Origin: a candidate division KSB1 bacterium
Lineage (GTDB): Bacteria; Zhuqueibacterota; JdFR-76; DREG01
DNA: 27,145 nucleotides
NCBI GenBank assembly: GCA_022566355.1
Contig: JADFJB010000057.1
Coordinates: forward strand, 1-27,145
Direction: 5' to 3'
The position numbers and the translations under genes were made by a program. The stretch's first letter is position 1, and every line of letters starts with the position of its first letter. Below, piece after piece: positions 25,634 through 27,145 of the stretch. The notes below the pieces were generated by a model. The model had not been told where the DNA came from. It did not search any database and was given only the letters and a program-made list of their open reading frames with translations.

Positions 25634-26686
25634 GTGATTTTCTCCTATTACCTTTACAAATATCCATATAAATTAATCTGGTATTTTTTTAAACTATTAA
25701 ATAGAAATCCCGCGTTAGTTGTTTATTGTGCTGATCCGCTTGATTACATTGTGTTAAAACCTGTTTTGAAATATTTTCCTCAAGTCGAAATTGCTGTAAA
25801 AAATCGGGTAACAGCCAGATATCTTCTAAAACAAAAGCTAAATATTAAACGGATGCCGTGCTTTCCCAAAGCCGTTATCTTATGTCGTCATGCAACGCAC
25901 AAATTTCCTGAAGAAAAGATCATCAAGATCGGATTCCGTCATGGCGCATTTCATTTTAAAGAATTTGCTAATGCCAGATATTACAACGCATTCGACCTGT
26001 ATTTCATGACCAGTGAGAAAGAAGTTGAAGAAGCAAAGACGAAAAGCATTAAAACAGCTCGTGCGATTGGATTTCCAAAATTGGATCTCCTGTTCAATGG
26101 CTCAATCAATGATGATAGATTAAAGATTACTTTCTGTAAGACCAAACTTGATCAAAACAAAAAAACAGTCATTTTTACTGCTACGTGGGATAAATCTGGT
26201 ATGTCCGCTATTCATTTGTGGGTTGATAGGATTCATGAATTTAGTGAAAATTATAACGTTCTGGTAACTGTACATCCCTGGACGTCAAAAAAATATGTGG
26301 AGAGGTTAAAGAAAATTGCAGGCATATTTTTAATCCAGGACCCGGATGTCTTGCCATATTTAATGATCGCTGATGTATTGATAGGGGATACCAGCTCGAT
26401 CATTGCTGAATTTTGTGTATTGGATAAGCCAATTATAACCCTCAAGGTTGCCGAAACAGACAGAACTGTTCCTGAAATAGTTCGATTATTGAAGGACATT
26501 AGTTATCAAATCGAAAATGTCGATCAATTAAAAGATGTCATTGAATATAATCTGAACAATCCAGAGGAGAGAAGTAAACAAAGACAAAAAGCTAATCGAA
26601 TGATGTTTGATCAATTGGATGGACAGGCGGGAAAGAGAGCAGCGGATATTATTAAAAAAGAATTTCCTGATTTATTTCATTTTTGA
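25634..26686 (+). CDS. TagF-like CDP-glycerol glycerophosphotransferase family protein
   Basis: A 350-residue GT-B-like transferase. The GDTSSIIAEFCVLDKPIITL segment (residues 251-270) matches the signature of the CDP-glycerol:polyglycerol phosphate glycerophosphotransferase family, which is typified by TagF of teichoic-acid synthesis. The two histidines expected to be catalytic are probably His103 (GFRHG) and His214 (VTVHPW). In Gram-negatives, members of this family transfer glycerol phosphate or other polyol phosphates to capsules, O-antigen or core. The start is GTG 25634, since TAG at 25598 closes the frame and no ATG lies between; there is no strong ribosome binding site. It lies 114 bases after the ATP-grasp gene and is the last intact gene of the cluster. 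The family is fairly certain, the donor is not. Confidence 0.82.
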   Translation: MIFSYYLYKYPYKLIWYFFKLLNRNPALVVYCADPLDYIVLKPVLKYFPQVEIAVKNRVTARYLLKQKLNIKRMPCFPKAVILCRHATHKFPEEKIIKIGFRHGAFHFKEFANARYYNAFDLYFMTSEKEVEEAKTKSIKTARAIGFPKLDLLFNGSINDDRLKITFCKTKLDQNKKTVIFTATWDKSGMSAIHLWVDRIHEFSENYNVLVTVHPWTSKKYVERLKKIAGIFLIQDPDVLPYLMIADVLIGDTSSIIAEFCVLDKPIITLKVAETDRTVPEIVRLLKDISYQIENVDQLKDVIEYNLNNPEERSKQRQKANRMMFDQLDGQAGKRAADIIKKEFPDLFHF

Positions 26687-26772
26687 GAGAATTTAGAACC
26701 AAAGCTTTTTCCATAGTGGGATCTGAAATCATTAGTTGATTTGATTCTGGCGATAGTTGGGGAGTAGAATAG

Positions 26773-26964
26773 TTAAAAAAAATAAAGGATAAAATGAAAC
26801 ATGATTCTTATTTAATATTTAGCGTTCCAAATATATGTTCTTTTTCTAAAAGGTTAATAGGATTATTTGGATTAAACCCAATTAGAGATAAAGATTGTAA
26901 CAAAACTTATACATTTAAACAAATGGAAAAAATTGAGATGAAGATATTTATATTGTACAACTAA
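26773..26964 (+). pseudogene. Remnant resembling a SAM-dependent methyltransferase
   Basis: The frame LKKIKDKMKHDSYLIFSVPN, followed by a hydrophobic LIGLFGLNP, resembles the end of the Rossmann core in class I methyltransferases, where a 'LLkeikRvLkpgGylilSvPN' segment is common. Everything upstream is missing: TAG at 26770 and TGA at 26737 close the frame, and the downstream part stops at 26964 after about 56 residues counted from ATG 26794. AAAGGA precedes that ATG, so a 56-residue peptide could be made, but it would lack the SAM-binding half. A decayed gene is the simpler reading. Identification is by motif only. Confidence 0.4.
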
Positions 26965-26969
26965 TGTAA

Positions 26970-27145
26970 GAGGCTTATGAATATATCAAGAAAGACATGC
27001 CTTCTGCTGCCACCTCCCTCCTTGAAAAGTTTGACACATCTATCTCTCGCTTGGCCTTAAACCCATTCATGAGGATCGTCCCCAAGGACGAACGCCTTAA
27101 GGGGCTTGGTTACCGAATGCTAATTGTTGAGAACTATCTCGTATT
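26970..27145 (+). pseudogene. N-terminally truncated RelE/ParE-family toxin, cut by window end
   Basis: The frame EAYEYIKKDMPSAATSLLEK, ending in RLKGLGYRMLIVENYLV, closely fits the RelE/ParE toxin family: an alpha-helical 'yeYi..dsp.aA..ll..i' segment, a LALNPFM and DERLKGLGYR loop, and the RMLIV.NYLVFY strand. In intact members about 15 residues precede the first segment and form a beta-strand. Here an in-frame TAA at 26967-26969 lies immediately upstream, so that strand is lost unless translation restarts at ATG 26997. No antitoxin gene is visible to its left. The segment appears richer in GC than the methyltransferase remnant beside it, which suggests separate origins. The 3' end lies outside the window. 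Confidence 0.55.

Overview
The window looks like chromosomal DNA from an AT-rich (roughly 38% GC by eye) Gram-negative bacterium. Lipid A genes (LpxB, LpxK, an LpxL-type acyltransferase) and a FadL/PorV-like outer-membrane barrel show that it makes an LPS-bearing outer membrane. Gene families and one candidate promoter with a Bacteroidetes-like -7 element (TAnnTTTG) fit the Fibrobacterota-Chlorobiota-Bacteroidota assemblage or an allied candidate phylum such as Calditrichota, KSB1 or Marinimicrobia. This placement is an inference. TTG and GTG starts are frequent (four each among about 21 genes).

Layout. (1) 1-3933, plus strand: the tail of an unidentified gene, a lipoprotein with two DNRLRE-like modules, an outer-membrane barrel and a TPR lipoprotein, closed by a strong terminator at 3984-4017. 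(2) 4042-5808, plus: glyA and nrdR. (3) 6008-9152, minus: a PpiD-like periplasmic foldase and a nucleotidyltransferase fused to a left-handed beta-helix. (4) 9153-9499: a divergent intergenic region holding a nested palindromic element. (5) 9500-15429, plus: uvrB, then a tightly packed lipid A block (Gfo/Idh oxidoreductase, lpxB, DUF374 acyltransferase-like, lpxK). (6) 15673-17046: a sigma-54-dependent response regulator. (7) 17157-26686, plus: a membrane-anchored MA-type metallopeptidase, an LpxL-family acyltransferase, two GT4 and two GT2 glycosyltransferases, a GT9 heptosyltransferase, an ATP-grasp protein of unknown substrate and a TagF-like CDP-glycerol phosphotransferase. (8) 26687-27145: decayed DNA with apparent remnants of a SAM methyltransferase and a RelE/ParE toxin.

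Regions 5 and 7 together build the cell envelope. LpxB and LpxK complete the lipid A disaccharide and its 4'-phosphate, the LpxL homologue acylates it, and the glycosyltransferases and heptosyltransferase extend a core. The ATP-grasp and TagF-like proteins probably decorate the core or a surface polymer. No Kdo transferase (WaaA) is seen.

Most genes are ordinary core genes. The less ordinary parts are the ATP-grasp/TagF-like end of the glycan cluster, three non-coding palindromic structures, the unusual start region of the MA peptidase and the gene graveyard at the right edge. I found no CRISPR array, rRNA, tRNA, intact transposase, or convincing wholly new system.
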